Shown here: in pieces, positions 7,405 through 14,369 of the stretch
Position numbering within the stretch: position 1 is the first letter of the stretch
Layout: every line of letters begins with the position of its first letter
Source of the DNA: a virus
DNA: 33,470 nucleotides
Virus record (IMG/VR): IMGVR_UViG_3300024999_000267
Location: 1 to 33,470 of that record
Strand: one strand, 5' to 3'
Translations under genes and position numbers: made by a program
Notes under the pieces: model-generated
Told to the model about the DNA's origin: nothing
Database searches by the model: none
The model's input: only the letters and a program-made list of their open reading frames with translations

Positions 7405-7815
7405 ATGCGAACGCTAAAATTAAACGAACAAAAAGTCTTGCAACTCTACAACTCCGGTAAAAACGATACAAAAATTGGAAAAACGGTCGGAAAAACTCCA
7501 AACACTATAGCGTATTGGAGGCACAGAAGAAATCTCCCGGCCAACATCGGAAGCATAGCCAATGGAACATATCTGACCGGAGTGAATTACCGCGATGTGT
7601 TGGAACCAAATCAAGTCGAGGAAATGGGAAGATTCTTAAAGGCTCTATGTATCGGGGCTAGAGAATGCAAGCGAATAGGCGTGAAACCTGATATATCAGA
7701 GGCTATGCGTGCGTGGGGTAATGTGCCTAAGACGGTGGGAGAACGAGCTATAACGATGGGGTTTGTTGCGAGAGAGAGGGTGGATGCTACTGAAAACATA
7801 AACAATTATGTCTAA
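7405..7815 (+). CDS. HTH protein (copy 2 of the duplicated pair)
   Basis: Residues 5-50 hold a helix-turn-helix (VLQLYNSGKNDTKIGKTVG, then TPNTIAYWRHRRNLPAN) related to the protein at 122-343. The C-terminal 85 residues (EEMGRFLKALCIGARECKR, PDISEAMRAWGNVPKTVGER) are absent from the shorter copy and not recognised. An AAGGAGGG site 6 bases before the ATG sets the start. DNA binding is inferred from the HTH. Confidence 0.75.
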   Translation: MRTLKLNEQKVLQLYNSGKNDTKIGKTVGKTPNTIAYWRHRRNLPANIGSIANGTYLTGVNYRDVLEPNQVEEMGRFLKALCIGARECKRIGVKPDISEAMRAWGNVPKTVGERAITMGFVARERVDATENINNYV

Positions 7816-7824
7816 GCGGGGACG

Positions 7825-8016
7825 TTAATTTTTCAAAATGTCATTAGGGGTGCAGTTTAATGCTTTGCAAATTCTATCAAGTGTACTAAATTGGATTCCC
7901 TTGGTGTTTCCATTAACTAAATCATATCCCGCCTTGTGGCTAATGTGGGCTTCTTTAATTAACCAATATACCGATTTATCGTGCTGTTCCAAATATTCCT
8001 TAAGTGTGCATCTCAT
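7825..8016 (-). CDS. XRE-family Cro/CI-like repressor
   Basis: The 63-residue protein is almost entirely an XRE HTH domain (KSVYWLIKEAHISHKAGYDL, STLDRICKALNCTPNDIL), the size of Cro-type repressors. A GAGGAGG-type site precedes the ATG at 8016. It diverges from the tnpB gene across overlapping promoters at 8049-8092. It could be the phage's own early repressor or a regulator belonging to the TnpB cassette; the adjacency favours control of tnpB and of itself, as inference. I see no clear hairpin terminator after its stop. Confidence 0.85.
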   Translation of the reverse strand: MRCTLKEYLEQHDKSVYWLIKEAHISHKAGYDLVNGNTKGIQFSTLDRICKALNCTPNDILKN

Positions 8017-8048
8017 ATAATCTCCTCCTCCAAACTTATTATAGAAGT

Positions 8049-8092
8049 ATTATACTATAGGTATTGTATAGTAGCAATAAGTGTAGTATACT
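8049..8092. promoter_or_regulatory. Overlapping divergent promoters, XRE / tnpB
   Basis: Minus strand: TTGCTA (plus 8072-8077), 17 bp, TATAAT (plus 8049-8054). Plus strand: TTGTAT (8064-8069), 17 bp, TATACT (8087-8092). Repeated TATAGT/ACTATA motifs, including the palindrome TAGTATACTA over the plus -10, are candidate repressor half-sites. The two promoters interpenetrate, so polymerase binding is probably mutually exclusive. Confidence 0.7.
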
Positions 8093-8115
8093 ATCACTAT
8101 AAGGAGGTGAGGGAT

Positions 8116-9258
8116 ATGAGGTCATACAAAATTGAAATTAAACCGACCCAAGAACAAATTAGTAAGATTAATCAAACCATAGGTGTATGTAGGTATCTTT
8201 ATAATTTGTATCTTGCCACCAATCAAGAAAAATACGACCAAGGATTACCATTTATTTCAGGAATGGACTTCGATAAGTGGATTAACAATGTTCACTCGAA
8301 AGTTGCTGGTTTTGAATGGATCAAGGATGTATCCAGTAAGGCCCGCAAAAAATCAATCATGAATGGAGAGGCGGCATATAAGAAGTTCTTCAAAAAGTTG
8401 AGTAGATTTCCCAAATTTAAGAAAAAGCGTAATCAAGATGTGACGATTTACTTTCCAAAAAACAACGATACTGCTTGGACGGTAGAACGTCACAGAATCA
8501 AGATTCCTACATTGGGATGGATGCGATTAAAAGAGTTTGGATATCTTCCAAGTAACGCTCAAATCAAGAGTGGAACGGTATCATTTAAGGCTGGGCGGTA
8601 TTACGTCAGTGTGTTAGTGGATAAACAATCTATCTCCACTAACGAAGTGACGTATTCACAAGGTGTAGGTATTGACTTGGGGGTTAAGGACTTAGCGATT
8701 GTTAGCAATGGTCAAGTATTTAAAAACATTAACAAAACAGGCAAGGTTAAAAAACTCAAGAAGCTATTGAAGCACGCTCAACGGCAATTAAGCCGTAAAT
8801 ATGAAATGCGGAAGCGGAATGGAGGTACTGCTGCTAATATAAACAAACAATGCTTGAGGGTACAGAAGCTTTATCAAAGAATAACTAATATTCGCTACGA
8901 TCACATCAATAAGGTTATTGCGGAACAGGTGAAAAACAAACCATCGTATATAACCATTGAGGATCTGAATATTAGGGGAATGATGAAGAATCGACATTTA
9001 TCAAGGGCGATTGGAGAACAATGTCTTTCGATGCTTGTAGATAAGTTGATAACCAAGGCTAAGTATTACGGCATTGAGCTACGACAGGCTGATAGGTTTT
9101 TTCCTAGTTCAAAAACCTGTTCGTGTTGTGGAAATATTAAGTCTGATTTGAAACTGAAAGATAGAACATATAATTGCACTTCTTGCGGATTATCTATTGA
9201 TAGAGATGTTAATGCCGCAATTAACTTGAGAGATGTTAAAAAATACAAGATTGCTTAA
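8116..9258 (+). CDS. tnpB: TnpB RNA-guided endonuclease
   Basis: The ATG at 8116 follows AAGGAGGTGAGGG; the frame is open further upstream but that part covers the promoters. The 380-residue protein has the OrfB helix-turn-helix start (EIKPTQEQISKINQTIGVCR) and the split RuvC domain with all three acidic residues: D187 in GIDLGVKD, E282 in IEDLNIRGM, D364 in SIDRDVNAA. A zinc finger lies at C335, C338, C354 and C357. TnpB proteins cut DNA guided by an RNA made from the element's right end. The intact catalytic set argues for an active nuclease rather than a dead TldR-like regulator. Confidence 0.93.
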   Translation: MRSYKIEIKPTQEQISKINQTIGVCRYLYNLYLATNQEKYDQGLPFISGMDFDKWINNVHSKVAGFEWIKDVSSKARKKSIMNGEAAYKKFFKKLSRFPKFKKKRNQDVTIYFPKNNDTAWTVERHRIKIPTLGWMRLKEFGYLPSNAQIKSGTVSFKAGRYYVSVLVDKQSISTNEVTYSQGVGIDLGVKDLAIVSNGQVFKNINKTGKVKKLKKLLKHAQRQLSRKYEMRKRNGGTAANINKQCLRVQKLYQRITNIRYDHINKVIAEQVKNKPSYITIEDLNIRGMMKNRHLSRAIGEQCLSMLVDKLITKAKYYGIELRQADRFFPSSKTCSCCGNIKSDLKLKDRTYNCTSCGLSIDRDVNAAINLRDVKKYKIA

Positions 9259-9408
9259 TTCTCAAGCAACTCGTATATGTACCGATGGCTAGTCGGGAGT
9301 TTATGCCTGCGGAGTGTTAAATCAAACTGCAGTAGGATTCGTCCGGGGCAGGATGCAATGAAACAGGAAAAATCTTGGCATGGGCGTTTGTCTATGTTTT
9401 AAGTAGCA
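9223..9408 (+). ncRNA. Candidate omega-RNA (reRNA) of TnpB
   Basis: The region overlapping the tnpB 3' end and continuing about 150 bases is non-coding but structured. TTGAGA near 9225 can pair with TCTCAA spanning the end of tnpB. There is a CCGA/TCGG hairpin near 9282-9295 and a CCTGC/GCAG pairing near 9307-9333. A final 7-bp G-U-containing hairpin (CATGGGC with GTCTATG) lies near 9380-9396. This position and layout match TnpB guide RNA scaffolds, with the guide expected just past the right end. Boundaries are approximate and the fold is by eye. Confidence 0.6.
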
Positions 9409-9420
9409 GAGGGTGGCGAG

Positions 9421-9876
9421 ATGATGACAAAAAATACACCAAACAAACAATGCGCAGACACTCCTTTTGAGGTATGCCTAACGTATGACGGATGTAACGA
9501 TTGCCCTTCTTGCAATTACTGGAATGCGGCTCGACTACTCCTCCCCCATAGTAACTGCCTAAAGCGTCAGTACGCCTGCGTAATCGTTAAGGGTGGTTAC
9601 ATTATATCCAAGGGTTACAATACGAGTCTTGTAGCATGTACTACGTGCGCTAGGATGGATATTGAGCATAATATTGGTGATTATGCGGAGTGCCAGAGTG
9701 TGCATGCAGAACAGGCGGCATTAATTAAGGCGAGGGAAAACAGCTTACAAGGTGCTGAGTTGTATCTAGTATGCGCGGATGAGGTTGATCCTATACCTTG
9801 TCCAACATGTCAGAAGTTGTTGGACTGGTCTGGGGTTAAACAGGTGAAGGAGGTGCAAGGTGAAGATAATTTGTGA
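9421..9876 (+). CDS. dCMP deaminase-like zinc enzyme
   Basis: The 151-residue protein has the cytidine/deoxycytidylate deaminase signature: HAE in SVHAEQAALIKA supplying a zinc ligand and the catalytic glutamate, and PCPTC supplying the two cysteine ligands. The fold context AELYLVCADEVD fits the family. Additional cysteine clusters at the N-terminus (CNDCPSC, VACTTCARM) suggest a second zinc site as in T4-like dCMP deaminases. It would convert dCMP to dUMP for dTTP synthesis. GAGGGTGGC precedes the ATG, just past the TnpB right end. ATG 9424 is an alternative start. Confidence 0.85.
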   Translation: MMTKNTPNKQCADTPFEVCLTYDGCNDCPSCNYWNAARLLLPHSNCLKRQYACVIVKGGYIISKGYNTSLVACTTCARMDIEHNIGDYAECQSVHAEQAALIKARENSLQGAELYLVCADEVDPIPCPTCQKLLDWSGVKQVKEVQGEDNL

Positions 9877-10051
9877 TTGCGGTAATGGGGTTAATTTATT
9901 AGAGCCGGATGATGGGGAAAATAGAATTGAGGATGAAGAAGAAGGTGTATATGTAAAGCAAAGTAACTACACATTTAATTTTTGGCAGAGACACGATGTG
10001 ATAGGGATTGCTTGCAATAAGTGTGAGAAGAAAGTTTGGATGTTCACATGA
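9860..10051 (+). CDS. Small zinc-ribbon protein
   Basis: The GTG start at 9860 follows GAAGGAGGTG inside the deaminase gene's end. The 63-residue protein has a CDCG motif near the start, an acidic centre, and a CNKC pair near the end, giving four cysteines for one zinc. This is a common type of phage-encoded mini-protein. Function not recognised. Confidence 0.7.
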   Translation: MKIICDCGNGVNLLEPDDGENRIEDEEEGVYVKQSNYTFNFWQRHDVIGIACNKCEKKVWMFT

Positions 10052-10809
10052 AACACGGCAACATGCGCTCCTACGGCACGGTATTAACAGAAAAGCTAGT
10101 CAACGAAAAATGCACAACAAGGGCTAGTCCCTGCGTGAGGTACTTTGTCGATGCGGAGGGCGAGAGGGTGTCGAGTCCTGAAGAGTTTGAGCTGAGCAAA
10201 GATGCGTATATTACTCCTACGGAATACAGAAAGAGGGTTGATAGCTTGAAAAGAGATGGAAAAGGGAAGTTTGTGAAAATGGAAACTGCTCCATTCGAGA
10301 TACCTAACACGCCGGGGAACTACGAGGCGATAGATAAGCTAGTAGAGGGCACGGAAGCACCATCAGGGGCTAATAAAGAGGACGAGGGTGGGATTGTTAT
10401 GGAGGGAGATGAGAAGGTGCTAGAAACGTTATCCGAGGACAAATACCCCTGCCTTGGAGAATACGAAGATATAGATATTGAGTGCAGGGTATGTGAGAGC
10501 ATAGAAGCGTGTCGCGTTGTGACTAATAATCGTGTTCAGGAAGCAATTGATAATCAGACTAATTACCCCGAATGGTACGAAACTAATGATGATCTCGAAG
10601 GATTAGCTGAACCAGAACCTACTTGGACACCTCCCATCGCTAAGGGCGGCAAGGATTACAAAAGCGGAGAATACACGTCTGACGATGAGCTATGGGAGAT
10701 AGTCGCAAAGGATTTGGCACATTTGCGAAAAAGAGCAATCGAGGTTGCGGTTGTTATGGCGAATAGGAATTTCGATGAGAGAATTAATCAAATTTTGGGA
10801 GGAAAATAA
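10048..10809 (+). CDS. Acidic phage protein of unknown function
   Basis: The ATG at 10048 overlaps the previous stop as ATGA; the frame extends only to a TTG at 10036. The 253-residue product is acidic, with a CRVCESIEAC cysteine cluster near residue 150 and a helical C-terminus (LWEIVAKDLAHLRKRAIEVA). It precedes ssb by 2 bases, so it likely belongs to the replication/recombination operon. No family recognised. Confidence 0.65.
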   Translation: MKHGNMRSYGTVLTEKLVNEKCTTRASPCVRYFVDAEGERVSSPEEFELSKDAYITPTEYRKRVDSLKRDGKGKFVKMETAPFEIPNTPGNYEAIDKLVEGTEAPSGANKEDEGGIVMEGDEKVLETLSEDKYPCLGEYEDIDIECRVCESIEACRVVTNNRVQEAIDNQTNYPEWYETNDDLEGLAEPEPTWTPPIAKGGKDYKSGEYTSDDELWEIVAKDLAHLRKRAIEVAVVMANRNFDERINQILGGK

Positions 10810-10811
10810 TA

Positions 10812-11207
10812 ATGAATTCATGTAATCTCGTTGGCCGTTTGTGTGCCGATCCAAGTTTAACGTATAGCCAAACAGGTGTTGCCGTGTGCAAATTCACTCT
10901 AGCTATAAATCGCCCATTCTCAAAGGAAAAAACTGCAGACTTTCTGCCTATTATCTGCTTTAAGGCTACGGCTGAAAATGTTGCTAATTATTTATTCAAG
11001 GGCAGCGAGGCTTCTGTTACCGGATCTATTCAAACTTCGACATGGGAAAAGGATGGGGTAAAGCATTATAAGACTGAGATTCTAGCAGAGAGAGTTGGCT
11101 TTATTGGTGGAAAAGCGCAACAAAGCGACAATAATAATGTACCAGACCGTCCTAACGTTGGTTCGTATGGGCACGAAGTTAATGTAGACTCGGACATACC
11201 TTTTTAG
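10812..11207 (+). CDS. ssb: Single-stranded DNA-binding protein
   Basis: The 131-residue protein shows the SSB OB-fold (NSCNLVGRLCADPSLTYSQT, VCKFTLAINRPF, then an ICFKATAENVANYLFKG block and GSIQTSTWEKDG). It ends in the acidic tip DSDIPF that recruits partner proteins. It coats single-stranded DNA during replication and recombination. GAGGAAAATAAT lies before the ATG. Confidence 0.95.
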   Translation: MNSCNLVGRLCADPSLTYSQTGVAVCKFTLAINRPFSKEKTADFLPIICFKATAENVANYLFKGSEASVTGSIQTSTWEKDGVKHYKTEILAERVGFIGGKAQQSDNNNVPDRPNVGSYGHEVNVDSDIPF

Positions 11208-11245
11208 AATTATTATAAATAAAAAAGAGGATGGGTGCAAAAGGG

Positions 11246-11644
11246 ATGAAGAAAATATTATCAATGGTATTGTGCGCCGGAGTGTTATTGATACCCATGG
11301 CCGGATGCGGTCAAACCGAAGCAGATAAGGTGGCGTATAATTTGTCATTGGAGGCAGACAACTTCAACGTTGTGCGTCAACTTACGGTAATTGATTGCAT
11401 CACAGGAGAAGTGTTATTCCAGATGACAGGAAGAATATCGATTAACGCCGACAGGGAAGATAATCAACTTGAGGTAACTGTTGAAGATGAAAATGGTAAT
11501 TATCAAAAGCATTTTGTAGGCTTATCGGACAATGTAACTTATGTTGTTGAGCAATTAAGAAGTAAAAATGTTGATAAGTACAAATACACTTTGAATTATA
11601 ATCCTAAGATGTGGATTCCGGTTACCGTGGATACGATTGACTAA
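11246..11644 (+). CDS. Beta-sandwich lipoprotein
   Basis: I prefer the ATG at 11246 because it gives a classic lipoprotein signal (MKKILSMVLCAGVLLIPMAGCG) with the lipobox PMAGC; an ATG at 11231 adds five residues. The mature part is a predicted beta-rich domain of about 110 residues (FNVVRQLTVIDCITGEVLFQ, KHFVGLSDNVTYVVEQL). It matches, by memory, a family common in Bacillota phages called beta-sandwich lipoproteins, sometimes suspected in superinfection exclusion. It would sit on the outer face of the host membrane. Role unproven. Confidence 0.8.
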   Translation: MKKILSMVLCAGVLLIPMAGCGQTEADKVAYNLSLEADNFNVVRQLTVIDCITGEVLFQMTGRISINADREDNQLEVTVEDENGNYQKHFVGLSDNVTYVVEQLRSKNVDKYKYTLNYNPKMWIPVTVDTID

Positions 11645-11674
11645 ACAAAGCGAAGTTAGCTAAGGTAAATAAAT

Positions 11675-11696
11675 AGGGGTGCACACTATCACCCCT
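11675..11696 (+). terminator. Hairpin after the lipoprotein gene (weak terminator or attenuator)
   Basis: AGGGGTG (11675-11681) pairs with CACCCCT (11690-11696) around an 8-base loop. There is no real U-tract, so termination would be weak. It lies 9 bases before the next gene's ribosome binding site. Confidence 0.35.
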
Positions 11697-11711
11697 TAAA
11701 GGAGGGCCGCA

Positions 11712-11900
11712 TTGAAAAATACAAAAACAAACAGACTAAAAACCCTCTATCCCACACTTGCTGATTTGGAAAAGGAAATAGAAAAGTTTGGCAACGCATC
11801 AAAACTTGCTTATCATTTGGGCATGAGTCGGACAACTATCACGGATTATAGGTTGACGTTGGGTGGCAATGGTACTATCAGGAGTGCAGGCGGTACGTGA
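11712..11900 (+). CDS. Small HTH protein (TTG start)
   Basis: The TTG at 11712 follows AAAGGAGGG. The 62-residue product contains a helix-turn-helix (GNASKLAYHLGMSRTTITDY). This resembles small phage regulators that select targets by a Fis/RinA-like HTH. Its stop overlaps the GTG of the next mini-gene. Confidence 0.6.
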   Translation: MKNTKTNRLKTLYPTLADLEKEIEKFGNASKLAYHLGMSRTTITDYRLTLGGNGTIRSAGGT

Positions 11901-12001
11901 AGGATTGCGAGCTGGATGAGAATATTCGGAAGGTAGTTGATGGCGCAGGGGTAGTTGGGGTTGGAGAAGTTCATCAGTGGATGGGGAAAGTGAAGATATG
12001 A
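11897..12001 (+). CDS. 34-residue ORF of unknown function
   Basis: GTG at 11897 overlaps the upstream stop and its TGA overlaps the ATG of the DUF1064 gene, a fully coupled arrangement. The product (MKDCELDENIRKVVDGAGVV...) has no recognisable motif. Coding status rests on overlap architecture only. Confidence 0.4.
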   Translation: MKDCELDENIRKVVDGAGVVGVGEVHQWMGKVKI

Positions 12002-12363
12002 GGACTAAGCGTTCAGGCGGAAAATATCACGCTAAGAAAACTGTTGTCGATGGGCTAGTTTTTGCAAGCATTAAGGAATCCGAGAGATACTTAGAGCTTA
12101 AACTCATGCAAGCATCGGGGATAATTAAAAGCTTCACTTGTCAGCCAAGGTTTGTTCTACAAGAAAAGTATAAACGCAAGGACGGGAAACGAATAAGGGC
12201 TATTGAGTATGTTGGAGATTTCGAGGTTGAATATCCTGACGGTAGGGTAGAGATAGAGGATGTTAAAACGAAGGGAACATGCAAGATACCGACATTCCTG
12301 CTAAAGCAAAAAATACTCGAAAAAGTTTATCCTGATATTAATTTTAAGGTGGTAATGAAATGA
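11998..12363 (+). CDS. DUF1064 nuclease-like phage protein
   Basis: The ATG at 11998 gives MRTKRSGGKYHAKK, the usual start of DUF1064 proteins. The 121-residue protein has FASIKESERYLELKLM, RFVLQEKY, YVGDFEVEYPDG, then IEDVKTKGT. This E...D...E-x-K arrangement is that of the restriction-endonuclease-like fold found in VRR and resolvase families. The family is frequent in phage replication regions and probably processes branched DNA; that role is inferred from the fold. It overlaps the next gene by 4 bases. Confidence 0.8.
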   Translation: MRTKRSGGKYHAKKTVVDGLVFASIKESERYLELKLMQASGIIKSFTCQPRFVLQEKYKRKDGKRIRAIEYVGDFEVEYPDGRVEIEDVKTKGTCKIPTFLLKQKILEKVYPDINFKVVMK

Positions 12364-12674
12364 GTAAATGCCAATCATGTGAATATTTTGATTATCGTTG
12401 TGGGGTCAGCTTATCACTTCAGAAAGTTACCGGAATACGCGCACCAACTCAACCAACTTGTTACTGTTCGTTTTCAGGTCAACAATGGCAGAGACATTCT
12501 GGGGAAATAAAGAAGCCTAGAGGTATTAAATGTGAGTACAAGATGCAAGCGATGCAATGTGCAGAGTGTTTGAAGTCGTTGAAGAATCACAACGATATTT
12601 GGATGAAGTTGACAAAGGAAACTTTTATCTGTAAGAAATGCGGGGATAAGAAGAAAGTAACAACACAAAAATAG
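12360..12674 (+). CDS. Cysteine-rich zinc-binding protein
   Basis: The 104-residue protein begins CQSCEYFDYRCG and contains CYC, then CAECLKSL and CKKCGDKKK, so two zinc sites are likely. The last 40 residues look like a ribbon. No function recognised. It is coupled to DUF1064 through ATGA. Confidence 0.6.
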   Translation: MSKCQSCEYFDYRCGVSLSLQKVTGIRAPTQPTCYCSFSGQQWQRHSGEIKKPRGIKCEYKMQAMQCAECLKSLKNHNDIWMKLTKETFICKKCGDKKKVTTQK

Positions 12675-12701
12675 CGCAATAATGGGGGAGGATGATTAAA
12701 A

Positions 12702-13202
12702 TTGAAAACCTGTGAAACCTGTAAAAACAAAGGAAACGATGATATTCCTTGGGATTGTCCAACGTGTACGCCTGATAAATCGAATTGGGAGCCGATAGGA
12801 AGCATTAAGGTTGATAGTGAGGAAAATCCCCCTTTAGATTGTGTAGGAATATTCTCTCTCAATGGCTACCAAATAGCTGCAATGCGAACTGCAGGGATGG
12901 AAAATAAAATTTGTCGTTACGGAAACTTTGCGTTGGGCATCGCCGGGGAAGCTGGGGAAGTTGCTGATTATATCAAGAAAGTCCTCTACCATGGACACCC
13001 GATAGATAAAGACAAGCTTTGCAAGGAGTTGGGGGACGTACTTTGGTACGTGGCAACGCTGGCTGATACGGCTGGTTTAACGCTTGAGGTTGTGGCAAGG
13101 GCTAATATTGATAAGTTGTGGGCTAGATACCCCAATGGCTTCTCGACCGAACGGAGCATAAACCGAGATATTGAGCCGATGAAGAGGGAGGAAATAGTAT
13201 GA
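12702..13202 (+). CDS. MazG-like nucleotide pyrophosphohydrolase with N-terminal zinc knuckle
   Basis: The TTG at 12702 follows GGGGGAGG. Residues 1-25 carry CETC, then CPTCTPDKSNW, a short zinc knuckle seen alone in other phage proteins. Residues 55-150 are the all-alpha MazG core with EAGEVADYIKK and ELGDVLWYVATLA, giving the ExxE and ExxD metal ligands. Such enzymes hydrolyse NTPs or dNTPs, or in phages may lower (p)ppGpp. The gene overlaps the next mini-gene by 4 bases. Confidence 0.85.
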   Translation: MKTCETCKNKGNDDIPWDCPTCTPDKSNWEPIGSIKVDSEENPPLDCVGIFSLNGYQIAAMRTAGMENKICRYGNFALGIAGEAGEVADYIKKVLYHGHPIDKDKLCKELGDVLWYVATLADTAGLTLEVVARANIDKLWARYPNGFSTERSINRDIEPMKREEIV

Positions 13203-13303
13203 TAGACAGTAATATTTGTCCTGAATGTGGTCAAAGGCTTAGAAACGAAGGGGGATGTGTTACGTGCCTTAACCCTGTGTGCGCTTGGAGTGCTTGCTCA
13301 TGA
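13199..13303 (+). CDS. 34-residue zinc-ribbon mini-protein
   Basis: ATG at 13199 overlaps the MazG-like stop. The product has CPECG, CVTC, then a CAWSAC tail, which fits a small phage zinc ribbon with the NEGGCVTC signature. It overlaps the next ORF by ATGA. Function unknown. Confidence 0.65.
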   Translation: MIDSNICPECGQRLRNEGGCVTCLNPVCAWSACS

Positions 13304-13431
13304 TTAATGGATTGAGAGGAATTATAAGTATCGTTTCCATATTTACAAGTTTATATTTATTTAGAACTCACAACGTTGCCGATAGTATCTATTTCGGAGT
13401 AATGGCAGTATGGGTTAGGCCTGAAAAATAG
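13300..13431 (+). CDS. 43-residue single-pass membrane protein
   Basis: ATG at 13300 shares bases with the preceding TGA. The product has a hydrophobic stretch (GIISIVSIFTSLYLF) near the N-terminus consistent with one transmembrane helix. No homologue is recognised. Support is overlap architecture plus hydrophobicity. Confidence 0.5.
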   Translation: MINGLRGIISIVSIFTSLYLFRTHNVADSIYFGVMAVWVRPEK

Positions 13432-13448
13432 AGAGGGAGGAAAGCGTT

Positions 13449-13682
13449 ATGAATGACTATCTTAGCGGTATGGAATTGGTTAAAAACAACTACATGACCA
13501 TCGAACACAAGGAAATTAAGCACAAACACAGACAAAAACGGATACAAAAGAAATGGATCAAGAGGTATGGATATAATTACTCCAATATTCCGAGCCCGGA
13601 TGTTTATGTGTTGTTTGGGGGTAAGATTATAGGTCATCCAGTAACCTTGGAAAAGATAATAAAAGGAGTTAATAAGATATGA
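13449..13682 (+). CDS. Basic hypothetical protein
   Basis: The 77-residue product has a strongly basic centre (HKHRQKRIQKKWIKRYGY) that could bind nucleic acid. GAGGGAGG lies 8 bases before the ATG. It overlaps the DUF1599-like gene as ATGA. Unrecognised. Confidence 0.6.
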   Translation: MNDYLSGMELVKNNYMTIEHKEIKHKHRQKRIQKKWIKRYGYNYSNIPSPDVYVLFGGKIIGHPVTLEKIIKGVNKI

Positions 13683-14098
13683 AAGACAAATTTAGTTCCA
13701 TACTTGAACCGATTGCTGAACTACTCGCGAAGAAACGAAATGACTATGGTGATAATTACGAGCAGGGTAGGGAAAAGCGCGGTCCTGTTAGCTTCTATCT
13801 CCGCATAGAGGATAAGTTGAATCGCATTGAACAGTTGGATTCTAGTCCTGCACAAGTTAAAACGGAGACCATAGAGGACACGCTTAACGACATTATAGGA
13901 TATTGCACTCTTGAGATTAATTATCGAAGGGAGAAGGAATCATCGGAGAGTACAAGGTTAAGGTGCGCTGATGGTTTCTGCACAAATGAGGAAATGGTTA
14001 CAAGCAAAGACGTTACTGAGTGTAAGAATGCCATCACTATAAGCAAGGGTCTTAATTGGTTTGTATCTTGCCCGAGAAGATCTGGGAATGATGATTAA
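13679..14098 (+). CDS. DUF1599-like nucleotide modification-associated protein
   Basis: The first 95 residues (AELLAKKRNDYGDNYEQG, GPVSFYLRIEDKLNRIEQL, then EDTLNDIIGYCTLEI) match the DUF1599/Nmad1 all-alpha family related to MazG-type pyrophosphohydrolases and linked to modified-base metabolism in phages. The conserved EDKLNR and EDTLNDI acidic residues would bind metal. The C-terminal 45 residues are extra. With the MazG-like gene nearby, a nucleotide-pool role is likely but inferred. Confidence 0.75.
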   Translation: MKDKFSSILEPIAELLAKKRNDYGDNYEQGREKRGPVSFYLRIEDKLNRIEQLDSSPAQVKTETIEDTLNDIIGYCTLEINYRREKESSESTRLRCADGFCTNEEMVTSKDVTECKNAITISKGLNWFVSCPRRSGNDD

Positions 14099-14113
14099 GG
14101 GGGAATTAACTAA

Positions 14114-14368
14114 ATGTTAATGGATAAAATTCGCGAAAAAATGGACAAGCGATATAACACAGATTTGACGGTGAAGCTTGCAGATATGGGGTTTACTGCA
14201 CGCACTCATCACGTCCTCAGAAGAGCAGGAATAGAGGTTTCAGGCGACTTAGTGAAGTTGTCATGGAAAGAGCTTATGGGGTACAGAAATGTTGTGCGCA
14301 CGACCTGTCAGGAGGTTAGCGATAAGTTGGAGGACATGGGGTTGTCGTTGAGAAAGGATGGGAAATAG
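14114..14368 (+). CDS. RNA polymerase alpha CTD-like protein 1
   Basis: Residues 18-80 (VKLADMGFTARTHHVLRRAG, GDLVKLSWKELMGYRNV, CQEVSDKLEDMGLSL) follow the helix-hairpin-helix pattern of the bacterial RNA polymerase alpha subunit C-terminal domain. That domain binds UP elements and activators. The protein is only 84 residues, with no assembly domain. It is more diverged than its neighbour at 14370, with NVVRTTCQE replacing the NLGRKS loop. Action on host transcription is inferred. Confidence 0.75.
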   Translation: MLMDKIREKMDKRYNTDLTVKLADMGFTARTHHVLRRAGIEVSGDLVKLSWKELMGYRNVVRTTCQEVSDKLEDMGLSLRKDGK

Positions 14369-14369
14369 C

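Larger units (their letters stand above)
8040..9408 (+). mobile_element. IS200/IS605-type element lacking tnpA (ends approximate)
   Basis: A single tnpB gene and a structured 3' region typical of IS605-group right ends are present. No Y1 transposase gene (tnpA) is visible, so the element cannot mobilise itself without help in trans. The left boundary is a guess placed between the XRE gene and tnpB. The right boundary is placed before the ribosome binding site of the deaminase gene at 9421. I could not find a target-adjacent motif or exact ends by eye. Confidence 0.45.

Noticed and set aside
7981-8115. N-terminal extension of TnpB
   Set aside because: The frame is open upstream, but it covers the divergent promoters and lacks a ribosome site; the ATG at 8116 follows AAGGAGGTGAGG and starts the usual TnpB sequence.
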